A stretch of 64,000 nt of DNA, from contig OW388292.1 in NCBI GenBank assembly GCA_936450465.1, positions 26,070,652 to 26,134,651 of the forward strand, given 5' to 3'. Positions 37,185 through 49,678 of this stretch are shown here, one piece after another. The stretch is from Gibbula magus (Eukaryota > Mollusca > Gastropoda > Trochida > Trochidae). Position 1 is the first letter of the stretch. Each line of letters begins with the position of its first letter. The position numbers and the translations under genes are program-made. Under the pieces are notes generated by a model. It ran no database searches. It saw only the letters and a list, made by a program, of their open reading frames with translations, and was not told the DNA's origin.

Positions 37185-38361
37185 TTAGTTATTCCTCAAT
37201 GATGTAAATAGCGCTTAATTGCAAGAAAATCGTTTTAAGTGACGCTTACTTGCAATTAGGCCACCTGCTATTGCAGTCGCGCGGCTAACATTGTGACGTA
37301 AACCAAAAACGACTATGACGACACTCGCCGACTATGACGTTACGGCAGCACGCGGTGGTATCACACATGTGTGTAACCAACTCATTGTTATTTCATGAGT
37401 GATCTCACCACGGATGAGTAATGAAGGTCAGTACTTCCAGTATTCACGTACCCATTAAAACAGCTGGTGGATGAAGTGCCTTGCCCAGGGAGACAGCACA
37501 GCGTGAGACCCACACATATTTGGTGTATATATATTTATATATATATTTATACATATTTGTGGAATTCGAAGCCGAGTCTTTGTCGTGAGAGACCAAAGCT
37601 AATTTCTACACCATTGTACTTCTGATTCTGAAATGAAATGTATATCTATGTCTTTCTGCTTCTACAAAGAAACGTTTTGTTTCAAAACCTAGGCCATCTT
37701 GCATTGGACTTGTATGTGTATGATTTGAATGGCACTTCATACTTCAGCCCCGCGCCCCGTCCTCTCAGTCTGTCAGTGATTCTGAAACACAACTGGAAAA
37801 CCACCGTCTTATGTTCAACTTGTTTAGAGTTGACTGTTATGTTTAATGGCGTGATACCATGAAAGAGTTTCACTGTTGGCATTTATCGGTTGGTGGTTAA
37901 TACTTACAGCCGATTAAATGTTTATTGTGATCCGTTATTTAAGAGAAACGGTAAAATTGTATCCTACTTAAATGTTAAAGTTTGAGTTTCAAGCTTTCCT
38001 AATTCATATTTCTTGTTTGGTTGATTAACCGGCGTGCTATATATTTTAATACGTGATCTCTCATTTTTCGATTGCTAAGTCACATAATTGTTTCCAAATT
38101 GTTTTTGGTTTTATCATAATTCAGGCGTTCTTTGTTCTAAAGTTATGAAAAAACATATAGAACTTTTTGGGAAAAGTCAAACGCTTTACCATACACATGT
38201 TGATGTATATCTATGTTCTGAACTCTAATCAATTGTTCTTTGCAGATGGCATAAATTAAATTTTAAGTACACTCTTTTTACAAACATAACCAAAATCTTA
38301 TACAGAAGCCCTCTGATCAGGATTACCTATGAATGTGACAATGATTGTGATCAGAACAGAA
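37185..38361. other. AT-rich DNA without recognised feature
   Basis: 37190-37380 is GC-balanced and may be part of the same mobile unit as the 37.05-kb hairpin. The rest is AT-rich, with a TATATATTTATATATA run near 37525-37555. The overlapping frames at 37638-37882 have no recognised family. Confidence 0.45.
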
Positions 38362-40018
38362 CCTTATTAACCTTAGCGAATTTAGGTTAGTTTACACATT
38401 ATTAACCTCAGCGAGTTTATGTTACTTTACACGTTATTAACCTTAGCGAGTTTATGTTACGTTACTCGGTATTAACCTTAGCGATTTTATGTTACTTTAC
38501 ACGTTATTAACCTTAGCGAGTTTAGGTTACTTTACACATTATTGACCTTAGCGAGTTTAGGTTACTTTACAATTTATTAACCTTAGCGAGTAAGGTTACT
38601 CTACACTTTATTAACCGAAGCGAGTTTAGGTTAGTTTACACATTATTAACCTTAGCGAGTTTAGGTTAATTTACGCATTAGTAACCTTAGCGAGTTTAAG
38701 TTACTTTAAACTTTATTAACCTTAGCGAGTTTAAGTTACTTTACACATTATTAATCTAACCGATTTTAGGTTACTTTACACATTATTAACCTAACCGAGT
38801 TTAGGTTACTTTACACAGTATTAAGCTTAACTAGTTTAGGTTACTTTACAATTTATTAACCTTAGCGAGTAAGGTTACTTTACACATTATTAACCTTAGC
38901 GAGTTTAGGTTACTTTACACATTATTAACCTTAGCGAGTTAAGGTTACTTCACACATTATCAACCTTGACGGGTTTAGGTTACTTTACTCATTATTAACC
39001 TTGGCGAGTTTAGGTTACTTTGCACATTATTAACCTTGGCGTGTTTAGGTTACTTTACACATTATTAACCTTAGCGAGTTTAGGTTACTTTACACTTTAT
39101 TAACCTTAGCGAGTTTAGGTTACTTTACACATTATTGACCATAGCGAGTTTAGGTTACTTTACACATTATCAACCTTAGCGAGCTTAGGTCACTGTAGAC
39201 ATTATTAACCATAACGAGTTTCGGTAACTATACACTTCATTAACCTTAGCGAGTTTAGGTTACTATACACATTACTAACCTTAGAGCGTTGAGGTTACTT
39301 AAACATTATTAACCTTAAATAGTTTAGGTTAATTTATACTTTATAAATCTTAGCGCGTTGAGGTTACTTTACACTTTAATGACCTGAGCGAGTTTAGGTT
39401 ACTTTACACATTATTAACCTTAGCGAGTTAAGGTTACTTTACACTTTATTAACCTTAACGAGTAAGGTTACTTTACACTTTATTAACCATAGCGAGTTGA
39501 GGTTACTTTACACATTATTAACCTTAGCGAGTTTGGAGTACTTTACAATTTATTAACCTTAGCTACATTGTAGTTTAGGTTACTTTACACATTATTAACC
39601 TGAGCGAATTAAGGTTACTTTCCACATTATTAACCTGAGCGAATTAATGTTACTTTACACATTATTACCCTGAGCGAGTTAGGTTACTTTTTAAAAATAT
39701 TAAACTTAGCGAGTTTAGGTTACTTTATACATTATTAACCTTAGCGAGTTTAGCTTACTTTACACATTATTAACCTAACCGAGTTTAGCTTACTTTACAC
39801 ATTTTTTACCTTAGCTACTTTGGCTTACTTTACACATTATTTACCTTAGCGAGTTTAGCTTACTTTACACATTATTTACCTTAGCGAGTTTAAGTTACTG
39901 TACACATTATTAACCTTAGCGAGTTTAGGTTACTTTACACATTATTAACCTTAGTGAGTAAGGTTACTTTACACTTTATTAACCTAAGCGAGTTTAGGTT
40001 ACTTTACACATTATTAAC
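38362..40018 (+). repeat. 35-bp satellite, about 47 copies, each with an internal dyad
   Basis: The unit is 35 bp: ATTATTAACCTTAGCGAGTT then TAGGTTACTTTACAC. Within each unit TAACCT and AGGTTA form a 6-bp inverted pair around about 10 bases. Copies are moderately diverged (GCGAG/ACCGAG, CTTTATT/CATTATT), with some units shortened by one or two bases. The unit carries stop codons, so no long frame arises. Confidence 0.95.
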
Positions 40019-41802
40019 ACACACGGGATGGTGAAATTGTCACTGCAAAGGTTTTATTTTAACATAATGTTTGTTATTTAATGATATTATTTAATTAAAT
40101 GTGGACATTATGTTAATACAAAAAAACAGAAAACCATTTGTCACTCTCCTATCTCGCCTGGTTAAGGAGATTTCAAAACGACGATTATTTTAATCCTTGT
40201 TTTTCAGGACCATGAACAAATAATGTTTCAGAAATTAAGTGTAATTGGCTATAATCAAGAGACATGGTGTAACTATGTTTAAGTCTGTTCCTCGTGGATC
40301 TAAATATCTTACATTTGTGTTGGTAACCTTTCTTTTGACCTTTGGTGTAGATAATATGGTATACTATTTTGTAAAATGTTTACACGATCTTATGCTGTAG
40401 TGATAACATGGCGTTTACAATACCCTATAAGTTTAGTAGCCTATATCGTGTACACAACAGGTCAATAAAGATGAACCGATATACCATATATACATGTATG
40501 CAAAGCAAATATCGTACTTACAATCTATGTGAACACGGATGTTATAATTGTATGATTTCAAAATCCAAGTTCATCGTGATTATTACAGTTAATTAAAGGT
40601 GCATCCGGGCAAATCCAGGCATCGTTCCCAGCGACGGGTGAGCATTACCTGTCTACCTGTAGCGTCTTATCGACCCTCTCTGACCACACACCTGGACACT
40701 GGTCACTCTTCCTTCCTGGACAACAGTCCGTCTAATGGTCATTGTCCAGGCCAACACAGAAAGCCCGCAAGTAATACAGTAAGAAAGGACACATTATCGG
40801 ACGAGACATAATACACCAGCTTTAACCACTTCCCTGATTTGTACTATACAAAAAGCTTTTAGTAGCATTGTGGTATCGTGTTATCAGTACGAACAGACTG
40901 GGGATTGTCTACGTGGATATCTCGCACTCCAGGGTAAAAGAGATTTGAACTGGTTTACGTGAATGACTTACAGAATATTATTTTCGTTCGGCATTGGTAA
41001 CCGTTTTATATGAACATACTTGGTGTTAAATCACAGAAAACATTACGTTGAAAGTGTAGGTTTGTAGTTGATCTCGTGGAGTTCATACAGGTAAATGAGA
41101 TTTAGGTGTTCTCTTATAGTCATAAATCATTTTGTACATGACGTTAAAGATTAATCATGAGTTCATAAAATTCAGATGTGTTTTGCATTTATGATTTAGG
41201 TATTCGATCCTTAGCATACTCTTTATTCATAAGAGGAGTTGCTATCACACACGACAGTAGTTTTTATACTTCATTGTCATAGCTTTGAGGGTTTTTTTTA
41301 TATCTATTACATTAAGATAATGGAATAAAAAGGAATATCAAGCATATGTTGAATCAGTTGTATACATAATTATAAAACAATTGTAATTAAACGAATTAAC
41401 TGTATTGCTTACAAAAGGAATAAGAAAATTGAATTTATTTTTTTCAAATCCAGATTTGGCGATAACGGACAGAATAACAGTTAGATCTAATCGATTTTAT
41501 AGAGTGTAAAAACGTTATCTTTTAAAAATAATTGTTTATGAAATTCATTTCCGAATGACAAGCATTACCCTCAATTGTACCTGTATTAAGAATAAGTATC
41601 CGTAGATGTACTGTCTTGTTGTTCTACAACCAAATCTCGTTATAACGCACACACTTTCCCTAATGCATAATTGTCATTGTAGAGATACAGTGCAAACTCA
41701 ATCAGAGGAACAAGTACCTCTTAATGCGCATTGCTCGTTATAGAGGGGGATCGATACGAGATTACAACGAGATCTCAACGAGAGGACGGGAGCGAGGAGA
41801 TC
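40019..41802. other. AT-rich DNA with small inverted repeat
   Basis: At 40715-40750 nine-base arms CCTGGACAA and TTGTCCAGG enclose an 18-base loop. TTAAAGGTGCATCC at 40594 matches the tip of the TTAA MITE family, but no partner tip is found. From 41630 the DNA turns into a block that carries the hairpin at 41803. No gene is recognised. Confidence 0.5.
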
Positions 41803-41872
41803 AGCCTGGTTCTCTGAGTTTGTTACGCTGAGCTCAATGTAGCGCAGCGTAACAAACCCAGAGAACCGGGCT
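41803..41872. repeat. 28-bp near-perfect hairpin
   Basis: Arms 41803-41830 and 41845-41872 match at 26 of 28 positions around a 14-base loop; the shared core is GTTTGTTACGCTG. One of the two mismatches would be a G-U pair in RNA from either strand. The size is like a small hairpin precursor or the centre of a palindromic MITE. Confidence 0.9.
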
Positions 41873-43932
41873 GTTGGCAGATTAACACAAAATCACGTAG
41901 CTTTCGTATGGCTGCATCTTGGAGATAACAATTAGCTCATCTTTTAATCATCTAGAAATTACGAGGCGTGAGAGATGGGAAATGATTGTTGCTTTATCAG
42001 TGAAATATTTTTTGTTGAGATTTGTGATTGTGGTGACAGAACTGGCCATGTTTCAAACTCTAAAAGCGAAATGAAAGATTCTTCTATCGAGTTAACTATA
42101 TTGGAAATCAATGAAAATGTTTTCGAACAATTGTCTTTGCTGGTAGAGTTATACTATGGTTTTAGATGCTGTCTTTGTTGGACTATGACGATGTCAACAT
42201 ATTTCTATGTGTATTTTTAAAATTACATTTCAGTCATACTTGTCCAATTACCAAGCAGAAAGCAGTATTAAACCACCGACCCGCGACATAAAGCATCTAA
42301 AACGTTGACATAACGTCATATGTAATTACTTCGCCCGGCTAATCTTCTCACAGTGTGGGTATGAAATATGAAATCTTTATTTTTAAAACAAAACGTCGTT
42401 CTGCAATTCTTTGTTACGGTTATCGATTCATGAAATATATAATCACGACATGCATATAAATGTACCTTTATTTACAAAATCGACACTGATTATCAATTTT
42501 ATCTAAACGACAAGCAAATAAATACGCACAAACTAAACGTTAAAAAATGCTCTCATTAAATTCTGAAGCCAACAGTTTGACATTTAACGAAACAATCATA
42601 AAGATTATAAACATTTGATCAAAAATTGTCCTTTGTATGGAAAAATGTTGAGTAACAATTTATGGGATTGCATGAGAATTGAAGAGCTTTTACTGTCATT
42701 GATTTTGGAAATCAAAGTATTTAAAAACTAAGTAAATGTCACGTATACACAATATGATCATGTATTGATTTTTTAAAACTATGTACATGATTGTAAATGG
42801 GATGCACATACATGTAAATAATCTTATTATCTTAACATATATGATGAGAAATATCGACCTAGAAGATGATTAGTCAGAATCCAATAAGAAGTATGTAATA
42901 ACAGTTTGTAAACAATTAAGAAATATGTGAATAATCAGAGTTGAATAAAACACGTGCACACACCATGCATCCATTCGTGATAGTGCTAGCATTCCAATAA
43001 CATGTGATGGTTATGTTAGAGAGTGTGTATCACTATCACTATGACTATGTATACAATAAGAGCCTCTGATATAATCTATATAGCTAGCTCCTTATCCAAG
43101 TTTCGACAAACTGAAATATTAAAGACATAAAATTATAGGGATGAAGGTATAGTCAATATTGAATATCCATACGCATGTTCTTATTGTCGACACTGTGATG
43201 TGACATGTGTTTAAGTATTTTTAAACCATTTGTTTTTTTTGCAATTGCAGTTTTTTTTAAACTGAATCATTTGACGTACATTGTTATTTTTCTTTTTATA
43301 TATCCTTCTAATTGAGTTCTTGCTATTGATTTCTCCAATATTTGATCTAAAGGATTGTATGCTTAATTTCGTCAAAGATCAGAGGGCCTCGGAAAACAAA
43401 TGTAGATTAGATAGGACGATTTGGGATTTAAATCATTTGTTTAATCGTATCTTAGTAACTAGTATTATTGCTCTGGAAGAAATACCTCAATAACAGTTTG
43501 GTTATACATTGTAATGAAGCTTGACAGCAACCGTTTGAAGTAGCCAACCATGGATGGTATAATAGTAAATGTATTGTTGGTAGCATAAGTGTTGCATTTC
43601 GCCAAACCTAACTATTTGTGGACACAATCGTGTTGTGGATAATGCTAAGTGTCGAGTATAAACTGTAGTCCTGTATCCTATACTGTATACATGTATATTG
43701 AAATGAAAAACGACGAGATATATATGATAGATTAAAAAATTAAAAAATCAAACTAAAAAAGTTATTTGCCTCATCAACAAATACACATGCCAACCAAGCT
43801 TTTTTTATACAAATATAAACTGCCACCTTTGTGTCATTAAGGAATCGTATTATCTGTTAATGAGTATAAACGTTATGTTTCATAAAATATCATCATAAAC
43901 ATATGCTGAATGTGCAATACATTTACACTCCT
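41873..43932. other. AT-rich DNA without recognised feature
   Basis: The 81-codon frame at 41975-42220 and the 70-codon frame at 43281-43493 show no recognised domain. No repeats of note were seen. Confidence 0.5.
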
Positions 43933-44313
43933 TTAAGAGACATTTATAGAGATGAGGCAGGGGGCAACATTTTATGGATTAGTCAAGTTCGTTATTGCAT
44001 TGATGATAAGAACATTACATTGATATTTTGAACATACATATAGAAGCTAGGTATGTACTCAAGCGTAGATAGTTCGCTAAATTGGAAGAAGACATACATT
44101 TAATATCAATCTTGCAACAACCTTAAATTGACTCAGTATAGTGACGATATACAGTAGTGATTTCTGATCTTATCTACATTTTCATTAGAAACAAGTATTT
44201 GGGATGAATAAGCAGTATGAGTGAAATCATTTGAACTAAATCAACACATATTGTAGTTTGTTAATTATCAAAACCAAATCAAATATTATGAAAAACCGGG
44301 ATGTCACTTTCAT
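43933..44313 (+). mobile_element. MITE copy 4, diverged
   Basis: The left tip TTAAGAGACATTTAT, the internal phrase ACTCAGTATAGTGACGATAT followed by TGATTTCTGATC, and the end ATTATGAAAAACCGGGATGT then CACTTTC parallel copy 1. Large parts are unalignable by eye, so this is a tentative family member. The right TTAA is mutated. Confidence 0.5.
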
Positions 44314-44561
44314 TTTACGAGGTGTACATAGCGATTGGGGCAACATTGTACCGACTAGTTAGTAATAAAACAAACTGAATGATACACAATTTACATTGCT
44401 TAATTTGGAATTGAGAAGCATTTACAAATTGATATTATACCATAGACAGTGATTTGTTAAAATCCGTTCTTACTATTTCAATTTGTGATAAACAACACCC
44501 ATGTAAATTGTTTTGAAGATACTCATATTTGAATAGTGTTTGTCGTTGTTTTTCATCGAAG

Positions 44562-44636
44562 GAAGGAAGAAGGAAGGGAGGGAGAAAGGGCGGAAGGAAC
44601 GGGGGGAAGAAGGGAGCAAGGAGAGGCTGTTCAAGA
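44562..44636 (+). repeat. GGAA/GGGA polypurine tract
   Basis: About 75 bases are almost purely purine, made of GAAGG and GGGA units. The frames on both strands here (44435-44736) are low complexity and not genes. Confidence 0.85.
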
Positions 44637-44723
44637 AATGTATCTGAAAAAGTAAACAACCAATTGAAGTTTCCACATATAAGATTAGAATTGAATATAA
44701 AGTGCAATAACGATGCAAAACTA

Positions 44724-46180
44724 CACTGACGGGCAAAAGACAGTATATGGCTCAGTTGTATTTATCATATGTATAATTTTCAAAGTCAAATATCTCGAGT
44801 TTTCGACGTCGTATTGAAAAACGGACTAGTTTGTGAAATTAATCCAAAACATTAAATCAGTCAAAGAATACCTCTACGCGGTTTGAATTTTTTTGTATCA
44901 AAATTAAAAATTAAAATTTTGAAATTCCCCCAAATTAATTTTGATAAAACACAACTGTTCATCGACATATAACACATACTCTGTGTGAAAATCAATAAAT
45001 TTGCTTCGCCCTGCACACATTTACAACATTTTGAACATGGTAGGGGTCATGTTGGTGTAACTTTCATTTCTTACCCCTGTCTACTTTAAACAAGAGTCAT
45101 CAGAAGATGACATATCCCACCGGTTCCACAACATTTTTAAAACACATCTTGTGTATCTACTACCGTACTTCAGTTAGTGGGTATTACAGATGCTGAGTTT
45201 CAGTTATGTTAAGGGTTTTAGGGTTTTAGCAGTCACAATCAACAACAACCAACATCCCTCTCATGCTTCTATGGAAACAGAAAACAATTAATTTTTCAGA
45301 AAAAATCTGATAATATCAAAAGGCACCACTTCAGTCAATGGTTAATACACATGCAAAGTTTCAGGAAGATATGATGAACGGTTTTGGAGCTGTGCTCCGG
45401 AAACGAACCTGTCTCTGAACAAAGTCCAAATTCAACAAGTTTCTATGGAAACGAAAAAAAATAATTTCAGAAATCTGAAAATATCAAAAGGCACCACTTC
45501 AGTTAGTGGGTAATACACATGCAAAGTTTCAGGAAGATATGATGAATGGTTTTGGAGCTGTGCTCCGGAAACATACCTGTCTCTGAACAAAGTCCAAATT
45601 CAACAAGTTTCTATGAACCAAAAAAATAAAATTTTCAGTAATCTGAAAATATCAAAAGGCACCACTTCAGTTAGTGGGTAATACACATGCAAAGTTTCAT
45701 GAAGATATGATGAACGGTTTTGGAGCAGTGCTCCGGAAACGAACCTGTCTCTGAACAAAGTCCAAATTCAACAAGTTTCTATGGAAACGAAAAAAAATAA
45801 AATTTTCAGAAATCTGAAAATATCAAAAGGCACCACTTCAGTTAGTGGGTAATACACATGGAAAATTTCAGAAATATATCATGAACGGTCTTCGAGTTAT
45901 GCTCCGGAAACGAAATGATTACGAACGGACAGACGGACGGACGGAGAGACGGACGGACAGACGGACGGACGGACAGACGGACGGACGGACGGATGGGGCG
46001 ATGACTATATCCCACGGTATTACATACCGGTGGGATAATAATGATATTTTAGTTAAACAATAAAACAGTCACCAATTAAGTTATTCAAACTACTGTCGAA
46101 AGGTGTTATTGTATCGTGCCGTAATCAAATGCATCTCATTTCTTTAAAAACAGTGATATACTTTCTTTTGCCCGTCAGTT
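44724..46180. mobile_element. 1.46-kb TA-flanked MITE (Tc1/mariner-like)
   Basis: The left tip is TA then CACTGACGGGCAAAAGACAG; the right tip in reverse complement is AACTGACGGGCAAAAGAAAG, with TA outside (46181-46182). The tips match at about 18 of 20 positions. A TA target duplication suggests a Tc1/mariner-type mobiliser. There is no transposase frame. About 640 bp of the interior is a tandem block of 168-bp repeats, itself bracketed by a second inverted pair. Confidence 0.85.
45113..46038. repeat. Nested repeat block: four 168-bp units plus ACGG microsatellite
   Basis: Inverted ends TATCCCACCGG (45113) and CCGGTGGGATA (46028) bound the block. Inside, GGCACCACTTCAGT recurs at 45322, 45490, 45658 and 45829, spacing 168-171 bp, with GGAGCTGTGCTCCGGAAACG in each unit. 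The last unit runs into (ACGG)n at 45925-45993, then into a 30-bp terminal hairpin at 46009-46038. This may be a separate element that inserted in the MITE. Confidence 0.85.
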
Positions 46181-46182
46181 TA

Positions 46183-47074
46183 GTTGCCTAGGTAATACCA
46201 TTATGAAAAAGAATTTTTTAAAAACAGTGTAGTGTAGTTGTCAGCTGTTTGGTTTTCTTGTTATTCACATTTCTACTCACAATAAATAGTGAGTCAAACA
46301 TTTGAACATTTGCGTAACGAGAGAGCAACTGAGAAACAACGCCATATTCACTGTTTTTTTTCGTAAGAACTGATGATCTTTCGGACACACACATTAAAGT
46401 TCACACGATTCTTTAAACCTTCGTGAACAATACGCATTCGAGTCCATATATGAAGACGAGATGAAAATAATAGCCATCTCTGATACTTGAGTCGATTGAC
46501 ATTTCCACAAAAGATACAAATATTGCTTCTTTTACAAATCAAATTCATCTCTTCTGAAAATAAATTCTTTATTTTCGTTAACAGAAACCGGAAAAAGCAC
46601 ATAACGCGAATAAACGTAACAAGCAATAAAATATCAGTACGAGCATCCACTTGGTATAATTAAATTGTAATAACGAGATCTAAAGGTAATTTTATAAATT
46701 CCTCTGTATGCTCCAAGCAATACTTAACATGATTATTCAGGTTTCATTTCACTTTATTTGTGAGTTTCATTTCATGGTTTTCTTTAATTCAAAAGCAACT
46801 TTACTTGGCTATTTACATTGTGATGGTATTTGCAAATCTTTGCGAATAAATGCTAACCTAATGTCAATATGTAACAAGTGGTCTAATATATCGAAAATGA
46901 TGAATTATCACCACATATGAATGATCATATCAATTCATTGCGAATCTTTTTAATATGAATTATTTACATACTCTAATTGATAACTCACCTTAGCCAATTG
47001 AGTCTCTCTCAAATAATCACTCGACCAATATAACACAGTAAAAATAAGAGAGTTACCTCCCTAAACCCTCGCTC
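46183..47074. other. AT-rich DNA without recognised feature
   Basis: The 100-codon minus frame at 46348-46650 has no recognisable domain. No repeat termini are visible until the DIRS-like element. Confidence 0.5.
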
Positions 47075-47499
47075 CCCGCTTGGTGGGTTATTCCGGTGAC
47101 GTCACTTCTTTCTCTGTCGCGAGCAAGACAAGTCGTCCATTTTGCTGCTCTCAGAGTGATAAACTTTGTGCGATGATTCGATTAAATACCCTCGACCGAG
47201 GTCTCTTATTATCTTTTTGAGTGTTTTGATGTTATTTTGGTGCTCTCCTACCCTAGCTGGGGCTTGGAGAGATGATGTTTGATTTCCTTCTCCAGTGTGC
47301 TTCTCCACTGTAGAGGGTTATCTAGGTCAGCGCTTCTCACTGCGTTGACTGGAGAGTTGTTCATTGCAACTCGTGTGGCACTTGCACGGGCTGATGGCAC
47401 GCGGTATCGGAGAACTGTCGTTACTCGCTAGTAGCATCGTTAGAGGCGTGTCGCCAGACTGCCTCTCGTTCGCTCTGTCCACCTGTTCACCTTCCTCCG

Positions 47500-47800
47500 A
47501 CGGCGTTTCGAAACGACGCCTTGGAGTTGTTGGCCTTCGTCGTCTAACGGATAGGCAGGCGGACGGAGGGTTTCGAAACTACGCCTTTTGGTGTTAGGCC
47601 TTCGCCTGTCGGATAGGCGGACGGAGCATTTCGAAACGATGTTGTCTCGCGTTTGATTAGGCTACCCCTCCGGGACCGGGGCGGACGGAGCGAGTTGTAA
47701 TGACTCCCAGTCGTAACGACGCTCTCTTGAGACGTCGGCATCTCGTGACGACGCTAGTTGTTTAGTGTTAGGCCTCCGCCCTCGGAGCGGACAGAGCGTT
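47500..47800 (+). repeat. TTTCGAAAC-centred imperfect repeats in the DIRS leader
   Basis: GTTTCGAAACGACGCCTT, GTTTCGAAACTACGCCTT and ATTTCGAAACGATG recur about every 55-65 bp, each preceded by GGCGGACGGAG-type DNA. They lie ahead of the Gag-like frame, so they are in the element's untranslated leader. Confidence 0.7.
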
Positions 47801-48004
47801 GTGGTACTTCACCGTTCGTTACACTTGGTTGGCGCGTCTCCACTTGGTAAGCAATTTTACCTTAGGCTTCGACTACCTCTTAGTCGGGTGTCAGGCGTTG
47901 TCTCCAACTTCGCCTAAGCAAGTGTTTGATTAGTTCAGCCTGACGTGTGTTAGTGTTGTCTGACTGTCGGAGATGGTTTTGCTCTACTCGGGGTTTTGCG
48001 GACG

Positions 48005-48124
48005 ATGTGGCATAAGGAAGTCATCGTTGTATGCCACCATTGCCGTACAGCGTGTACGGAGGATGACCGCTGCTCGGAGTGCTCTGCCACTTCTCAAAGC
48101 GTACCGTGCGGTCCTAAGGATGTC
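48005..48124 (+). pseudogene. Gag-like fragment with CX2C-X9-CX2C motif
   Basis: A 40-codon frame from ATG at 48005 to the TGA at 48125 reads MWHKEVIVV and then CHHCRTACTEDDRCSEC. The paired CxxC motifs nine residues apart resemble the short zinc motif near the start of the first ORF of DIRS-like elements, which fits its position just downstream of the leader. The rest of Gag is missing, and RNase H sequence appears within about 170 bp. The call rests on motif and position only, so the family match is uncertain. Confidence 0.5.
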
Positions 48125-48297
48125 TGAGCATGAGTCGTGTAGCTCACGGAAGGGCGGACGGACCGTGTCCGGTTCTCTCGGCTCTTCCCCAGTTCGGTCG
48201 CCAACGGACCTTATCATAGACGAGGACGCCACGGAGTTCGACTCACAGGGTTGCCTCTGGTCAGCAAACGTTCACCTGTCCCCTCCCCGTCGGACCA

Positions 48298-48775
48298 TTG
48301 CTGGTCCAAGTCGTCAGGCTGGAACAAGAAGAAGAAGAAGCCGCTCCTCCGCATTCGACATTGGAACTGGACGCGATTCGTCTAGCAATCACTCACTGGT
48401 CGACCGGCCTGAAGGGCAAAGTCCTGCTTGTCCACACAGCTCGACAGCGGCGTGAGCGATCAACAAACAGGGGTCGACCAGGGCAGACTCCATTCTGCAG
48501 CTGGTGATAGAGTTGTTTCGTCTTGTGGACAGTCTCGACCTCTCCATCCGAGCGGTGCACATCCCGGGAGCCAAGAACCTTCTAGCAGACACTCGGACAA
48601 GCCCCCAGCAACGGATTGGATGATGCATCCGAGAGTGTTCGAGAGTCTATGCCTTCAGTTCGGAAGGTCGCAAGTAGACCTCTTTGCGACTCTACTAAAT
48701 CACCAGCTGCCGACATACATGTCTCCAGTACCCGACCCGGGGGCCTGGAGCCTAGACACCCTTTCATTAGAGTAG
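48298..48775 (+). pseudogene. DIRS RNase H and downstream domain, frame-broken
   Basis: Three frames carry consecutive parts. Frame one (48298-48450) has HSTLELDAIRLAITHWSTGL and KGKVLLVHT, the RNase H glutamate and following strand region. Frame two (48456-48620) has INKQGSTRADSILQLVIELF and HIPGAKNLLADT, the end of RNase H. Frame three (48625-48775) has SQVDLFATLLNHQLPTYMSP and PDPGAWSLDTLSLE, the segment that follows RNase H in DIRS elements. A TAG at 48773 stands where the family normally continues with tryptophan, and matching sequence (KGKDAYAF) follows directly. At least two frameshifts and two stops make it inactive. Reverse-transcriptase motifs upstream are absent. Confidence 0.85.
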
Positions 48776-49036
48776 AAGGGGAAGGATGCTTACGCTTTTT
48801 CCCCTCCGCCAATACTGACTCAGGTAGTGGCCAAGATTCAGACCACTGGGACACTACGCCTTCTTCTCATAGGCCCGGAATGGCCGGCAAGGCCGCGGTA
48901 CGTTCCTCTCAGCAGGAACCGGTCCCCCAACCGCTCAGGTTGGACCTTCTAAGGACCAAGCCAAGCCTCATGTTCAGCGTCTACACACTTGGCTTATCTC
49001 AAAATGGGATTGAGACACACCAGCTTTTCGTAGGCG

Positions 49037-49630
49037 GTGGCCCATACTGTTGTTACCTCGCAAAGGGAATCAACTAGGACACTCTATGACTTCCAGTGGA
49101 ACTCCTTCGCAGCCTTTTGCGAGGAGAAGGAGTTTGACATTCTGTCAGTTACAGTTTCCCAAGTCGCCGAGTATTTGGTCCACCTCTGGACGCGGGGAGG
49201 TCTTAAGGCCGCTACTTGGCCGCGATTATGTCCGTTCTCCGCAAGCGGGCTACGTGCTCAAGGATATCATTAAGACATATTGCCAGGTAGACGGATGTCA
49301 AAAAGCTAGGCCTCCGGAGTGGGACTTGGCGGTGGTGATGAACCACCTCCAATAGGACTATTACGAGCCTCTCTCTGCGTCTCTCAGTGAGAACGGCTTT
49401 CCTGGTTGCCATGCCATCGGATATCAGAACTTCATGCTCTGCAAGCAGACTTGCTTCGGTTCGAGGTGAGGGACGGCGGCGTAGCTACACTAGGCCTAGC
49501 GCCGGACTTCATATGCAAGAACCAAACTGCCAACGAGCGCGGCAGGACGTTCAGCATCCATGGTATCTCCTCTATGAGAGACTCCTCGGACAAGGAGAGT
49601 CGTCTCCTCTGCTCTCGGGTTGTCTAGCAG
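49037..49630 (+). pseudogene. DIRS tyrosine-recombinase fragment
   Basis: The first frame (49037-49200) reads TRTLYDFQWNSFAAFCEEKE and VAEYLVHLWTRGGL, the N-terminal helical core-binding part of a tyrosine recombinase. Later frames give YCQVDGCQKARPPEWDLAVV, TAFLVAMPSDIRTS and PDFICKNQTANERGRTFSI, then DSSDKESRLLC, matching the first half of the catalytic domain of DIRS recombinases. The HxxR motif and active tyrosine that should follow are missing: the frame ends at 49627 and the terminal repeat starts about 50 bp later. So it cannot recombine DNA. The DIRS identity is strongly supported by order: RNase H, linker, recombinase. Confidence 0.85.
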
Positions 49631-49678
49631 TCCACCTCCTTCAGTGGCATGCTGGCAACTAGAGTACGTTTTTGATTG

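Noticed and set aside
38362..40018. Interstitial telomeric repeat
   Set aside because: TAACCT/AGGTTA occur once per 35-bp unit in both orientations, not as head-to-tail hexamers.
47544..49412. Minus-strand frames within the DIRS-like element as genes
   Set aside because: They are shadows of the GC-rich plus-strand coding remnants and carry no domain of their own.
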